DNA of 64,000 nt. Source: JAQVXR01 sp050945755 (GTDB taxonomy: Bacteria; Bacillota; Dehalobacteriia; Dehalobacteriales; Dehalobacteriaceae). This document shows, one piece after another, positions 27,796 through 36,762 of the stretch. The stretch lies in assembly GCA_050945755.1 (NCBI GenBank), contig JBMNTN010000005.1, forward strand, positions 1-64,000, read 5' to 3'. The position numbers and the translations under genes are program-made. Numbering within the stretch: position 1 is the first letter of the stretch; every line of letters starts with the position of its first letter. The notes beneath the pieces were generated by a model. The model saw nothing but the letters and a program-made list of their open reading frames with translations, did no database searches and was not told the DNA's origin.

Positions 27796-28179
27796 ATGAA
27801 CAAGAGCCAAATAAGAATACTTTTTGTAGGTATTCTTTGCTTGTTTTTTTTGTGCCTCTCATATATCTCTACAGCCTCTGGCATTGAGGTCCGTTCTCCG
27901 CACCGATATCTTGCAGGCCAAAATCAGGAGGATTATCGGCAGCTAGTAAAAAAACGTTTTGCTATTTCGGAAATAGGTATTCTTCTAATTACGGGAGCCG
28001 GGATCCGGCTTTTTAGAACAAGGAAGTCCAACGAGTTATCCAGCGGTTATGTTTCCGAGAAATTAGGGGAGTTGGCAGTGTTAAGTAATAATCCTGATTA
28101 TTCGGAGGAACATCAATCCAGAAGCAATCAACTTATCAAAGAAATACGGCAGTTCTATTTTCGTAAAGAATTTTATTAA
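27796..28179 (+). CDS. Hypothetical membrane-anchored protein
   Basis: I do not recognise this 127-residue protein. It begins with a basic tip and a hydrophobic stretch (about residues 8-30) that could be a signal peptide or membrane anchor. A second moderately hydrophobic segment (EIGILLITGAGIRLF) lies near residues 57-71. The C-terminal half is polar and charged. A ribosome site AAAGGTGG precedes ATG 27796, and a good terminator follows it, so it is a single-gene unit. Confidence 0.65.
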   Translation: MNKSQIRILFVGILCLFFLCLSYISTASGIEVRSPHRYLAGQNQEDYRQLVKKRFAISEIGILLITGAGIRLFRTRKSNELSSGYVSEKLGELAVLSNNPDYSEEHQSRSNQLIKEIRQFYFRKEFY

Positions 28180-28189
28180 TCCATTAATC

Positions 28190-28211
28190 ACCCCTGACGG
28201 GGTATTTTTTT
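28190..28211 (+). terminator. Intrinsic terminator
   Basis: ACCCC (28190-28194) pairs with GGGGT (28199-28203) across TGAC, and a T-run follows to 28211. Confidence 0.8.
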
Positions 28212-28450
28212 GTCTCCATGTTCTAGGGGGTCATATACTTGTTTGGGATTATTTTATTGTTAAGCAAATTATGCATATCAGCAAACTATGGATAGGGTCA
28301 CAGCGAAGCGTCCTAGGGAAGGTATGGGTTCCCTGGGAAAGAACAAAAGCATTACTGATGAATGCCAAAAGGCATGAAATGATTTTGTTCTGGTGCTATA
28401 CTATAGGTAAGAAAAACTTGTACTATAACACTGTGTGGAGGTTGGAACTG

Positions 28451-28963
28451 ATGAATGAAGTCATCAATGCCATTCTCACGAGGCGGAGTATCCGAAAGTA
28501 TTCAGGTGAATCAGTACCGGAAGAAATGGTTACCGTGTTGCTCCAGGCGGCAATGAGCGCTCCCACAGCCCGTAACCAACGGCCTTGGCAGTTTATTGTG
28601 GTCAGGGACCATGAGATTTTACGAAAGATCCCTGATTTTAATCCATACGCAACGCCGCTTTATAGTGCTGATATGGCAATTCTTGTATGTGCTGACAAAA
28701 AGCTGATAAAATCAGAGGGCTTTTGGGGGCAGGACTGTTCCGCTGCCACAGAGAATATTTTAATTGCCGCTCATTCTCTGGGTTTAGGCGGGGTATGGAT
28801 AGGTGTTTATCCCAAGAATGAATTGATGGACCTGTTGGCCAAATTATTTGATTTGCCTGATCATGTAGTGCCATTTTCGTTAATCAGTCTTGGCTTTCCT
28901 GCAGAAACCAAACCTGAATCAGAGAAATTTGACCAATCCCGAGTCCACTATAATAAATGGTAA
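28451..28963 (+). CDS. Nitroreductase family protein
   Basis: This 170-residue FMN-dependent oxidoreductase reduces an unknown substrate with NAD(P)H. The N-terminal RRSIRKYSGESVP and MSAPTARNQRPWQFIVV are the flavin-binding marks of the family, and GLGGVWIGVYP lies in the C-terminal half. The open frame extends 60 codons upstream to 28271, but GTGGAGG just before ATG 28451 and the family start decide for the shorter form. Its physiological role cannot be read from the context. Confidence 0.88.
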   Translation: MNEVINAILTRRSIRKYSGESVPEEMVTVLLQAAMSAPTARNQRPWQFIVVRDHEILRKIPDFNPYATPLYSADMAILVCADKKLIKSEGFWGQDCSAATENILIAAHSLGLGGVWIGVYPKNELMDLLAKLFDLPDHVVPFSLISLGFPAETKPESEKFDQSRVHYNKW

Positions 28964-29052
28964 TAGGAAAAAAATTGATAAAGTTTGTGATGTTACATGA
29001 GAGAGGTAGATTGATGGGAAACTAAAACATCATGCTTGCTGGGAGGATTATG

Positions 29053-29883
29053 ATGTTTGGTTTGCTGCATACAGGAGATTCCTATCAATCCCAAACGGAA
29101 CATTTGGTGCACTGTACTCAGACCTATTTAAAGCTATGCTACGGCAATGCGCGGGATATCTTTGAATTGGCCAAGGAGAATCGGGAATTGATTTCTTTTT
29201 GGGCAAAAAATCGGGAGCGGAGCCAAGAATCAAGATCTAATCTGGAAAAACAAAAGAATGCGGAAAAAGTAGAGGACCAAATTCAAGAGTATTACCGGGA
29301 ACTGATTATTCATTCCTGTACTACAAAGCTTTATGCTTCGTTTTCCTTAGAATCATTTATCAACGCCTTTGCCACTTTTTTAACTAACCGAAAAATATTA
29401 GTCAGTGTTCAGGATGAGGCTAAGGAAACAATTCTCCATTATATTAGCCGTCTTTATGATAAGATGAGTACCTTGGATAAATGGGAAGAGGTAGCCGCTC
29501 AGTTCGGCAGTACGCAGCTGAACAAACGAACAATTCTTTGGAAAAAGTTCTGTGAGCTCTATCGTTTTCGGGACAGTGCTGTTCATGATAAGCCAATTTT
29601 TATCCGCCGGACAGGGGATGTGGTCCAGATAAAAAGAGGTGTGATCAGGCAGGTAAAAGTTGAAAGCAAGGAGACCTCGGCAATAGCTCGTTACATTAAT
29701 GACGCCTACCAAGCCTGTAAAACCCATGACGATATGATTCGGAAGTTATATACGATTACTGGAGTAAAAGAAGAAGAGGGGAATACTCAGTTTTATGTCC
29801 TCCCTAATAACTATCATCGCAGGATTAAGACGGTAGTGAAAAAATTAGAGGAATTAGAACAGCAGATTAAGGCCGGTTATTAA
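29053..29883 (+). CDS. Hypothetical protein with HEPN-like RX4H motif
   Basis: I do not recognise a named family for this 276-residue, mostly helical and charged protein. Residues 168-180 read ELYRFRDSAVHDK, which contains R-X4-H (Arg173, His178). It resembles the catalytic or binding motif of HEPN proteins, many of which are RNases of defence or toxin systems. A coiled-coil-like charged region lies at about 50-85. GGGAGG precedes ATG 29053; an ATG at 29050 and one at 29032 are also in frame. There is no obvious nucleotidyltransferase or antitoxin partner beside it. Confidence 0.6.
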   Translation: MFGLLHTGDSYQSQTEHLVHCTQTYLKLCYGNARDIFELAKENRELISFWAKNRERSQESRSNLEKQKNAEKVEDQIQEYYRELIIHSCTTKLYASFSLESFINAFATFLTNRKILVSVQDEAKETILHYISRLYDKMSTLDKWEEVAAQFGSTQLNKRTILWKKFCELYRFRDSAVHDKPIFIRRTGDVVQIKRGVIRQVKVESKETSAIARYINDAYQACKTHDDMIRKLYTITGVKEEEGNTQFYVLPNNYHRRIKTVVKKLEELEQQIKAGY

Positions 29884-30034
29884 TAAATGGTGAGACGCAT
29901 CTTTTGTGACGCTTTATATTTATTAATTGGGAAGGGCCGGACATCATAAAGAGGCAAATGTGCAATCAAATATACGCTTGCCGGAGCTTTAATAAAAATA
30001 ATCGGATGAAGTCGGGTATCAAGCAGGAGGCATA

Positions 30035-32512
30035 ATGGATGATTTGATTTTACCTTTGGGGGAAATTAAGTTTCGCCACCTAAACCTATTTGGTAGTAAA
30101 GCCGTTAATCTTGGGGTGATTACACGGGAGTTAAAAACTCCACCAGGTTTTTGTCTTAGTGCACAATGTTATACTACCTGCCTTCGAGACGCCGGTGTAT
30201 TAAAAAAGGTTATCGGATTAGCTGAAGAAGCTGAAGACAAAGATCTCGAAACTATTAATAAAGCATCCCGAGAAATTAACAGAATAGTTACCGCTGTTTC
30301 CTTGCCAAAGGATGTAGAAAATGCTCTCAAGGAAGCTTATTTTTGCATTGAGAAAAATCACCAAACAGTTAAAGTTGCCGTAAGGTCTTCTGCAACGGCG
30401 GAGGATCTGCCCTCAGCATCATTTGCCGGACAGTTGGAAAGCTTTTTAAATATCGAATCATTTCCTGAGGTAGTTAAGGCGGTGAAAATGTGCTGGGCAT
30501 CACTCTGGACCCCCCGGGCAATACATTACCGACACGAGAAGGGTATTGGACAGAAGGGAATAGCCATGGCTGTGATTGTTCAGGAAATGGTTCCGGCCAA
30601 AAGTGCGGGCGTTATGTTTACAGCCAATCCTATTACCGGTTCCCGCAAAGAGTTTTATATAGAAGCGGTAAGCGGTTTGGGGGAGGGTTTGGTTCAGGGA
30701 GAGAAGAATTCCGACCGTTATATTGTAGACAAAAAGAGTTTTGCTATTTTAAAAAAAGAAACGGTGGAGAGAGATTCTTATCTCAACGACTTTCAAATTA
30801 AAACCCTGGCAGATTACGGGGCGAAACTGGAGTTTATGTATCAGGAAAACCAGGATATTGAATGGGCAATGTACCGGGGCGAAATCTACATTTTGCAAAC
30901 CAGACCGATCACTACTCTGGAGGATGAAGAACCGGAAAGTCTTGCCGTCGAAAAGATGACTCCCATTCAGAAAGACGTTTGGATTAATATAAACGAGCGT
31001 TTTCCTGAGCCCATTATGCCCATTGACGGTATTATTGCTAAGATTTATTATCTCAGCCTTTTTTCCGCTTATCGGGAACTGGGATTCTCTGTTCCATATG
31101 TGGATTGGGGAAAAGTTGAAGAAGGCTTGTTTCCGGAGTTTTTTATCCCTCCTGCCATTAAGCCAAGTCCCCTGCGCTTATTTAAACTAATGAAGGCTAT
31201 TAATTGGGATATTGAAAAAGAATGGAGAGAAAATGAGGGCCTTTTTGATAAGTATTTAAAGCTTTTAGAGGACGAGAGGCTAAAAGAATTCCCCTTGGAA
31301 ATAATTATGGAATATGCTGAAGATGCTCTGAGGGATTTTCAGCGCACTTTAACATTTCGTTACTTCTTATACATCCAGTATGGGGGGCTCTATCATGCTT
31401 TCGCTCGGCTGTTAAGTTTGTTCTACGGTAAAAAAGGTCAAGTTGTTTTAGAGGGATTAACCGCAGGGTACCCTCAGATTACCATGGAATTGAACGAAAA
31501 GCTGATGGAGCTGGCATGGAAGGCAAAAACCTCTAATCAAGTGAAGGATGCTGTTGCCAATTCCGAAGTTGCTCAAATAAGGGAAGCGCTTATCGGGATT
31601 CCAGAGGGCCAAAATTTTCTCCAAGCTTTTGATGAATTTTTGGAAAGGTATGGGGACAGGGAACTGTCCCAAGGATTAGGCGGTTTAGCAGCGCCAACTT
31701 GGCGGGAAAAACCCGAAGTGGTCTGGGGGATGTTAAAAGGTATATTACTGATGGAGGGTTCTCCGGAAGGTCATGAGGAGTTTATGGCAAGGCGTCGGGA
31801 GAATGCGGAAAGGGAATTACGCCAGCTTACTTCTCACGGGATCGGAAGAGTATTGCCATTAAAAAAAATCAGTGAAAAACTGATTGATGCCTCCCGTAAA
31901 TATAATGGGTTTCGGGAAAACAGTCATTTTTATTTGACCCGGGCAATGACCGTTTTCCGGGTATTGTTTCTCCAAATGGGAAATCGCTTGGTTAGGCGCG
32001 GTCTCCTGGACCACGATGAAGATATTATGTATCTTTCCTTTTTTGAGGTCAAGGATTTGCTTTATGCACTCTACAGTCATCAGAACATTAGTAAGCTGGA
32101 ATTGGCGGAAAAGATCGGGTCTCGTAAAGAGAGACAAAAGCGGCGCCGAAAAAGGTGGTCCAGTCGAAACCTGAGTATTGTATCTGATGGTGAAGAGGTC
32201 TTAAAAGGGATTGGAGCCAGTAGCGGGGTGGTTTCCGGTCCGTGTAGAGTTATTACCAATCCGGAAGAATTTTTCCGCTTAAAGCCGGGAGATATTTTAG
32301 TAGCTCAATATACCAACCCAGCCTGGACACCGGTATTCTCCTTTATTGGCGGCTTGGTGGTGGAATACGGAAGTACCGTTTCCCATGCTGCCATTATCGC
32401 CCGGGAATACGGCATCCCTGCTGTGATGGGGGTAAACGGAGCTACCGGACTTCTTAAAGACGGGCAAATGGTTACAGTGGACGGACTCCAAGGGTTGGTT
32501 CGGCCTAATTAG
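30035..32512 (+). CDS. PEP-synthase-like / rifampicin phosphotransferase-like protein
   Basis: This 825-residue protein has the ATP-grasp PEP/pyruvate-binding domain first (about 1-300: GSKAVNLG, VRSSATAEDLPSASFAGQ), a long middle region, and a C-terminal swivelling phosphohistidine domain with GSTVSHAAIIAREYGIP (His784). It lacks the large PEP-binding TIM barrel of true PEP synthase. Size and domain order match rifampicin phosphotransferases (about 825-870 residues), whose middle domain binds the acceptor. The acceptor here is unknown, so drug phosphorylation is only possible. ATG 30035 follows CAGGAGGC. It ends in TAG. Confidence 0.75.
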   Translation: MDDLILPLGEIKFRHLNLFGSKAVNLGVITRELKTPPGFCLSAQCYTTCLRDAGVLKKVIGLAEEAEDKDLETINKASREINRIVTAVSLPKDVENALKEAYFCIEKNHQTVKVAVRSSATAEDLPSASFAGQLESFLNIESFPEVVKAVKMCWASLWTPRAIHYRHEKGIGQKGIAMAVIVQEMVPAKSAGVMFTANPITGSRKEFYIEAVSGLGEGLVQGEKNSDRYIVDKKSFAILKKETVERDSYLNDFQIKTLADYGAKLEFMYQENQDIEWAMYRGEIYILQTRPITTLEDEEPESLAVEKMTPIQKDVWININERFPEPIMPIDGIIAKIYYLSLFSAYRELGFSVPYVDWGKVEEGLFPEFFIPPAIKPSPLRLFKLMKAINWDIEKEWRENEGLFDKYLKLLEDERLKEFPLEIIMEYAEDALRDFQRTLTFRYFLYIQYGGLYHAFARLLSLFYGKKGQVVLEGLTAGYPQITMELNEKLMELAWKAKTSNQVKDAVANSEVAQIREALIGIPEGQNFLQAFDEFLERYGDRELSQGLGGLAAPTWREKPEVVWGMLKGILLMEGSPEGHEEFMARRRENAERELRQLTSHGIGRVLPLKKISEKLIDASRKYNGFRENSHFYLTRAMTVFRVLFLQMGNRLVRRGLLDHDEDIMYLSFFEVKDLLYALYSHQNISKLELAEKIGSRKERQKRRRKRWSSRNLSIVSDGEEVLKGIGASSGVVSGPCRVITNPEEFFRLKPGDILVAQYTNPAWTPVFSFIGGLVVEYGSTVSHAAIIAREYGIPAVMGVNGATGLLKDGQMVTVDGLQGLVRPN

Positions 32513-32548
32513 TTATTGCCTGGAAAATCATACCGTATTGTTACATTA

Positions 32549-33211
32549 TTAATTGTATTTTTCGAGAAGCTCTTCAGTTATTTTTACTCCCGGTTCTATC
32601 CGGATAATATCTTTTTCTTCAATACCATTTACCAGGGAAGATAATAAATCCAAATTACCGTTGGTTTCAGTAGTTTCCCAATTAAAGAAACGGGCAATCT
32701 TTTCCACCTGGTCGCGGTATTGCTGAATATTTTTTATTCCTGGGGTCACAATGAACATTGCTTTTCGGTAACGTCCGTAAAGGGTGTCGATCAAGGATTT
32801 AGCGGTTTCACTACCGTATTTTTGTTCATATTCAAGAAATTCGGCATAAGGGCTCCGACCGTAGTCTAACCACCCTTGGCTGAAATAGTAGACGGCGGAG
32901 TCCTTTTGTAAAAATTCCATATGTCTCTTATTAGAGCCAAGCAAAAGCCCGATGCAATCATGAGTGCGGGGAAATAAAAGAGGTACGTTAGGAGAAACCA
33001 GGTCGATTAAAATATTGGAGCAACGGCTGTTTGTTAGAATAATTAAATCATAGTCCTGAGATTCGTCAATAATTTGCTGCAGTTTTTTATGCAGCATTAC
33101 CGGATTGGCGTGGAAATTAAAATCAAGGAATTCACAGTCGGTGTTTTCCGGAATTCCTATCCAGCGAATCTCATTCATGATTGAGGCACAGCCGATCAGT
33201 TTAATTCTCAT
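32549..33211 (-). CDS. DUF1638-family protein
   Basis: This 220-residue cytoplasmic protein matches the uncharacterised DUF1638 family: KLIGCASIMNEI at the start, CEFLDFNFHANP, LILTNSRCSN, LLFPRTHDCIGLLLG and YYFSQGWLDY. The conserved Cys and His residues in these blocks suggest metal binding. Family members are often found near corrinoid methyltransferase genes in methanogens and acetogens (general knowledge), which fits the methylamine island about 6 kb away. The start at 33211 is set by AGAGGGGGGC; the open frame extends 10 codons further upstream. The gene is divergent from argH. Confidence 0.75.
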   Translation of the reverse strand: MRIKLIGCASIMNEIRWIGIPENTDCEFLDFNFHANPVMLHKKLQQIIDESQDYDLIILTNSRCSNILIDLVSPNVPLLFPRTHDCIGLLLGSNKRHMEFLQKDSAVYYFSQGWLDYGRSPYAEFLEYEQKYGSETAKSLIDTLYGRYRKAMFIVTPGIKNIQQYRDQVEKIARFFNWETTETNGNLDLLSSLVNGIEEKDIIRIEPGVKITEELLEKYN

Positions 33212-33386
33212 TTTGCCCCCCTCTGATTTGTGCAATAGCAAAATCGCAGTTTTTCATAGTATGATTTTCGACAAAATAGACAAAAATCCTGCACATGATT
33301 TTTGAGGGTTTTTATATGGTTTAGTTCTCATAAGATAGACCGTTATAAAAGCAGTTCTTATTTGTTTTCCTTCAACTGGAAGAGTG

Positions 33387-33415
33387 TTTTCATAGGCAGC
33401 GGATTTTGCTATACT
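33387..33415 (+). promoter_or_regulatory. Putative sigma-A promoter of argH
   Basis: TTTTCA (33387-33392) and TATACT (33410-33415) are 17 bp apart and lie about 40 bp before argH. The -35 is weak. In the same divergent gap, TTCGACA at 33267-33273 is the reverse complement of the Spo0A-box pattern TGTCGAA. Confidence 0.45.
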
Positions 33416-33454
33416 GATATTTGAATTGAAAAAAATAGTCCGGAGGTTGAATTC

Positions 33455-34840
33455 ATGAAATTATGGGGCGGCAGGTTTGCCAAAAAGACAGATAAATTAG
33501 TAGAGGATTTTCATTCCTCAATTTTTTTTGATCAAAGACTCTACCAACAGGATATTAATGGGTCGATTGCCCATGCCCGGATGCTGGGACAGCAAGGAAT
33601 TATTACACAAGAAGAAGCGAATATCTTAGTAAAGGGATTGCAGGAAGTCCTGGAAGATATCAAGGAGGGCAGGGTAGAGTTTGAGGTAGATGCTGAGGAT
33701 ATCCATATGAACATAGAAAAAATTCTCACAGAACGGGTAGGTGATGTGGGGAAAAAGCTCCATACTGCCCGGAGTAGAAATGATCAGGTAGCGCTGGACC
33801 TACGCATGTACTTAAAAGAAGGAATCAAGGAAACAGCAGAACTACTACTGGAACTAGGGGAGACCCTTTTGAATTTAGCTGCCCGACACACCGAAACTGT
33901 AATGCCGGGTTATACTCACCTGCAGAAAGCTCAGCCGATTACTTTTGCCCACCATCTTTTGGCATACTTTCAAATGTTTGCTCGAGACATTGATCGACTG
34001 AGGGACTGTTACCGCAGAATGGACGTGATGCCATTAGGTTCCGGAGCCCTGGCCGGGACTACTTTTCCGATTAACCGGGAATTTGTCCGGGAGCAGCTGG
34101 GTTTTGCCAAAGTAAGTGATAACAGTTTAGACGGGGTTTCCGACCGAGACTTTGCCGTAGAATTTTGTGCTGCGGCCTCGCTCATTATGATGCACCTTTC
34201 CCGGTTTTCCGAGGAAATAATACTTTGGTCAAGTCACGAGTTTAAGTTTATTATTCTTGATGATGGTTACAGTACCGGCTCATCAATCATGCCACAGAAG
34301 AAAAATCCTGATGTCGCCGAACTGGTCCGTGGGAAGACAGGGCGTGTTTACGGTGATTTAATGGGTCTGTTAACAATGCTTAAGGGCCTGCCCCTGGCCT
34401 ACAATAAAGATATGCAGGAAGATAAAGAAGCAGTATTTGATGCTTTGGATACCGTGAAAAAATGCCTTCTCGTGTTTTCTCCCATGCTTGCCACGATGAA
34501 GGTGAATAAAGATATGATGCGGGCCGGGGCGAAAGGGGGATTTATTAATGCTACCGATGCGGCAGACTATCTTGCCGCTCGTGGTGTACCCTTCAGGGAA
34601 GCTCATGCGGTTGTGGGAAAGCTGGTTTTATACTGTGAACAACATGAGAAGGCTCTGGAGGATTTAGAGCTGGAAGAACTGCAGCAGTTTTCTCCCCTGT
34701 TCCAGCAGGACATTTTTCAGTATATTTCTTTGGATCATTGTGTTAAAGTAAGAAATGTACCGGGTGGTCCGGCTCCTGCCGCTGTTATGGAGGCAATCAA
34801 ACAAGGCCAAAAACTTCTTGATGAAATAAGAGAATGGTAG
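33455..34840 (+). CDS. argH: Argininosuccinate lyase
   Basis: ArgH splits argininosuccinate into arginine and fumarate, the last step of the pathway. The 461-residue protein has the N-terminal KLWGGRFAKKTD, the TARSRNDQVALDLRMYL block and the fumarase-superfamily signature GSSIMPQKKNPD. ATG 33455 follows CGGAGG. It is separated by 23 kb from argG and has its own putative promoter, so it is controlled apart from the main cluster. It ends in TAG. Confidence 0.95.
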   Translation: MKLWGGRFAKKTDKLVEDFHSSIFFDQRLYQQDINGSIAHARMLGQQGIITQEEANILVKGLQEVLEDIKEGRVEFEVDAEDIHMNIEKILTERVGDVGKKLHTARSRNDQVALDLRMYLKEGIKETAELLLELGETLLNLAARHTETVMPGYTHLQKAQPITFAHHLLAYFQMFARDIDRLRDCYRRMDVMPLGSGALAGTTFPINREFVREQLGFAKVSDNSLDGVSDRDFAVEFCAAASLIMMHLSRFSEEIILWSSHEFKFIILDDGYSTGSSIMPQKKNPDVAELVRGKTGRVYGDLMGLLTMLKGLPLAYNKDMQEDKEAVFDALDTVKKCLLVFSPMLATMKVNKDMMRAGAKGGFINATDAADYLAARGVPFREAHAVVGKLVLYCEQHEKALEDLELEELQQFSPLFQQDIFQYISLDHCVKVRNVPGGPAPAAVMEAIKQGQKLLDEIREW

Positions 34841-34859
34841 TTTCTTTGTAATAATTTTC

Positions 34860-34888
34860 TTGCCTTTTTAATATTATTAAGATACAAT
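34860..34888 (+). promoter_or_regulatory. Putative sigma-A promoter of the second symporter gene
   Basis: TTGCCT (34860-34865) and TACAAT (34883-34888) have a 17-bp spacer, about 105 bp before the symporter gene. A six-codon ORF behind AAAAGGGGGG (34929-34949) lies in the leader and may be chance. Confidence 0.5.
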
Positions 34889-34992
34889 AACTAATAACCT
34901 GCGTAGTTAAATTGAAAAGGGGGGTAGGATGGCAGTAAGGAAGGTATGAAGGAACGCAGGGCGTAGGTATGTACTTAGCTTAGTATGGAAGG

Positions 34993-36501
34993 ATGGTAGG
35001 AAAATTGAAAATTTTTATTGTGCTCATTTATGTGGCTGCCCTATTGGGCATGGGCTATGTCAGTATGAAAAAAACCAAAACTCTTAATGACTTTTTCCTG
35101 GGGAATCGGTCGGTAGGTCCTTGGGTATCGGCGTTTGCGTACGGTACTACCTACTTTTCGGCCGTGCTCTTTGTCGGGTATGCCGGGAAGGTAGGTTGGG
35201 GTTTTGGTCTTTCTTCTTTATGGATTGTGGTGGGGAATGCATTGTTAGGGAGCTTTCTTGCCTGGAAAGTGCTGGCAAAGAGGACCAGAGCCATGACTGC
35301 CCGGCTGGGCGCCATTACCATGCCGGAGTTTTTGGAAAAGCGTTATAACAGCCAGGCTTTTAGAATTATCGGTGCTTTAATTATCTTTATTTTTTTCATT
35401 CCCTATTCAGCATCAGTTTACATGGGTCTAAGCTATTTCTTTGAATCCATTTTTGGGATACCCTATGCATATGCTTTAATTTTTATGGCTTGTGTTACCG
35501 CAGTATACTTAATAATGGGCGGATACTTTGCGGTTACGATGACATCCTTTATCCAGGGGATCATTATGATTATCGGCGTAGTAATTATGCTCTTCTATAT
35601 TGTCGGAAGTGAGACAGTCGGCGGCTTGACAAATGTTGTCCCTGCTCTTTCCGCAATTGATCCTAAGCTGGTGGCACCGGTCGGACCTGCAGGAGGGATT
35701 TCACTTTTTTCCATGGTGATTCTCACCTCTTTAGGTGCTTGGGGCCTTCCTCAAATGGTACAGAAATTTTATGCCATCAAGAATGAAAAAGTTATTAATA
35801 CTGCTGCTTGGGTGACGACGGGTTTTTCTTTGCTGATGGCATTTGGCGCATATTTTACCGGTAGTTTAAGCCATCTCTTCTTTGAGAACTTAGATAGATT
35901 CGGCGGTAATCCTGATTTGATTACACCCACAATAATTCAAGAAACCCTTCCTGCTGCGATGGCACTTGTGATTTTGCTGTTAGTGTTTTCCGCATCTATG
36001 TCTACTTTGGCATCGTTGGTGTTGGTCTCCAGTTCATCCATTGCCGTGGACTTGGTACAGGTGGTAAAGCCCAATGCGGATAAGGGAAAATCAATGATGT
36101 TAATGAGGGTATTGTGTTTAGTGTTTGTTGGCTTTTCGCTATACCTGGCAGTGAAGCCTAATGCGATCTTAAGTCTGATGGCCTTTTCTTGGGGAACGGT
36201 AGCCGGTTCTTTTCTCGCTCCTTATGTTTACGGGTTGTTTTCTCGCAGGGTAACCTCAGCTGGAGCTTGGGCCGGTTTAATCACCGGGTTTACTATATCG
36301 GTAGTTTTCTCTATTATTTTCCCGGAACAGATTCCTTTGGCCGGGTCTCTCGCTATGCTGGTGCCGTTGATTGTAGTCCCGGCTGTCAGCGCGATAACTT
36401 CTCCGCTACCAGCGGAACACCTTGAATGGGTATTTGGTGATGAGATTAAAAGTGATTCAACTAAAGAAGGAAGGAAATGGGCAACAAATAATATGGGATA
36501 A
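34993..36501 (+). CDS. Sodium:solute symporter family protein
   Basis: This 502-residue SSS-family importer has about 13 hydrophobic segments. LNDFFLGNRSVGPWVSAFAY is the usual N-terminal block, and the core shows IMGGYFAVTMTSFIQG and SASMSTLASLVLVSSSSIAVD, typical of the sodium site region. The start is uncertain: ATG 34993 touches GGAAGG, whereas TTG 35005 has a better-spaced ribosome site and would remove four residues. Unlike the symporter at 18.5 kb it has no one-helix partner gene. The substrate is unknown. Confidence 0.85.
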   Translation: MVGKLKIFIVLIYVAALLGMGYVSMKKTKTLNDFFLGNRSVGPWVSAFAYGTTYFSAVLFVGYAGKVGWGFGLSSLWIVVGNALLGSFLAWKVLAKRTRAMTARLGAITMPEFLEKRYNSQAFRIIGALIIFIFFIPYSASVYMGLSYFFESIFGIPYAYALIFMACVTAVYLIMGGYFAVTMTSFIQGIIMIIGVVIMLFYIVGSETVGGLTNVVPALSAIDPKLVAPVGPAGGISLFSMVILTSLGAWGLPQMVQKFYAIKNEKVINTAAWVTTGFSLLMAFGAYFTGSLSHLFFENLDRFGGNPDLITPTIIQETLPAAMALVILLLVFSASMSTLASLVLVSSSSIAVDLVQVVKPNADKGKSMMLMRVLCLVFVGFSLYLAVKPNAILSLMAFSWGTVAGSFLAPYVYGLFSRRVTSAGAWAGLITGFTISVVFSIIFPEQIPLAGSLAMLVPLIVVPAVSAITSPLPAEHLEWVFGDEIKSDSTKEGRKWATNNMG

Positions 36502-36590
36502 AAACATTAAAGTTAAAGGAATTGCAGAGGGGTAGCGGGAATTTGATTGCCGCCGACTATGCTGAAACGCGTTAATTAGCGTGGATATTG

Positions 36591-36623
36591 GGAACCGCAC
36601 TTTTGTGGAGAAAGTGCGGTTCC
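36591..36623. terminator. Terminator-like hairpin after the second symporter gene
   Basis: A perfect 13-bp stem GGAACCGCACTTT (36591-36603 with 36611-36623) with a 7-nt loop. The downstream side is AT-rich without a clean T-run. Confidence 0.6.
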
Positions 36624-36762
36624 TAAATAATGTAAATATTATTTTGAATATAGAGGGAAAATAGGAAAAAAACTGGTATATTCTTACTAAGATTGTTATA
36701 ATAAAGCGCAAGCATTTAATTTTCTGGACAAGCAAGTATAGGTTAAGAACAGGAGGTTTTCC

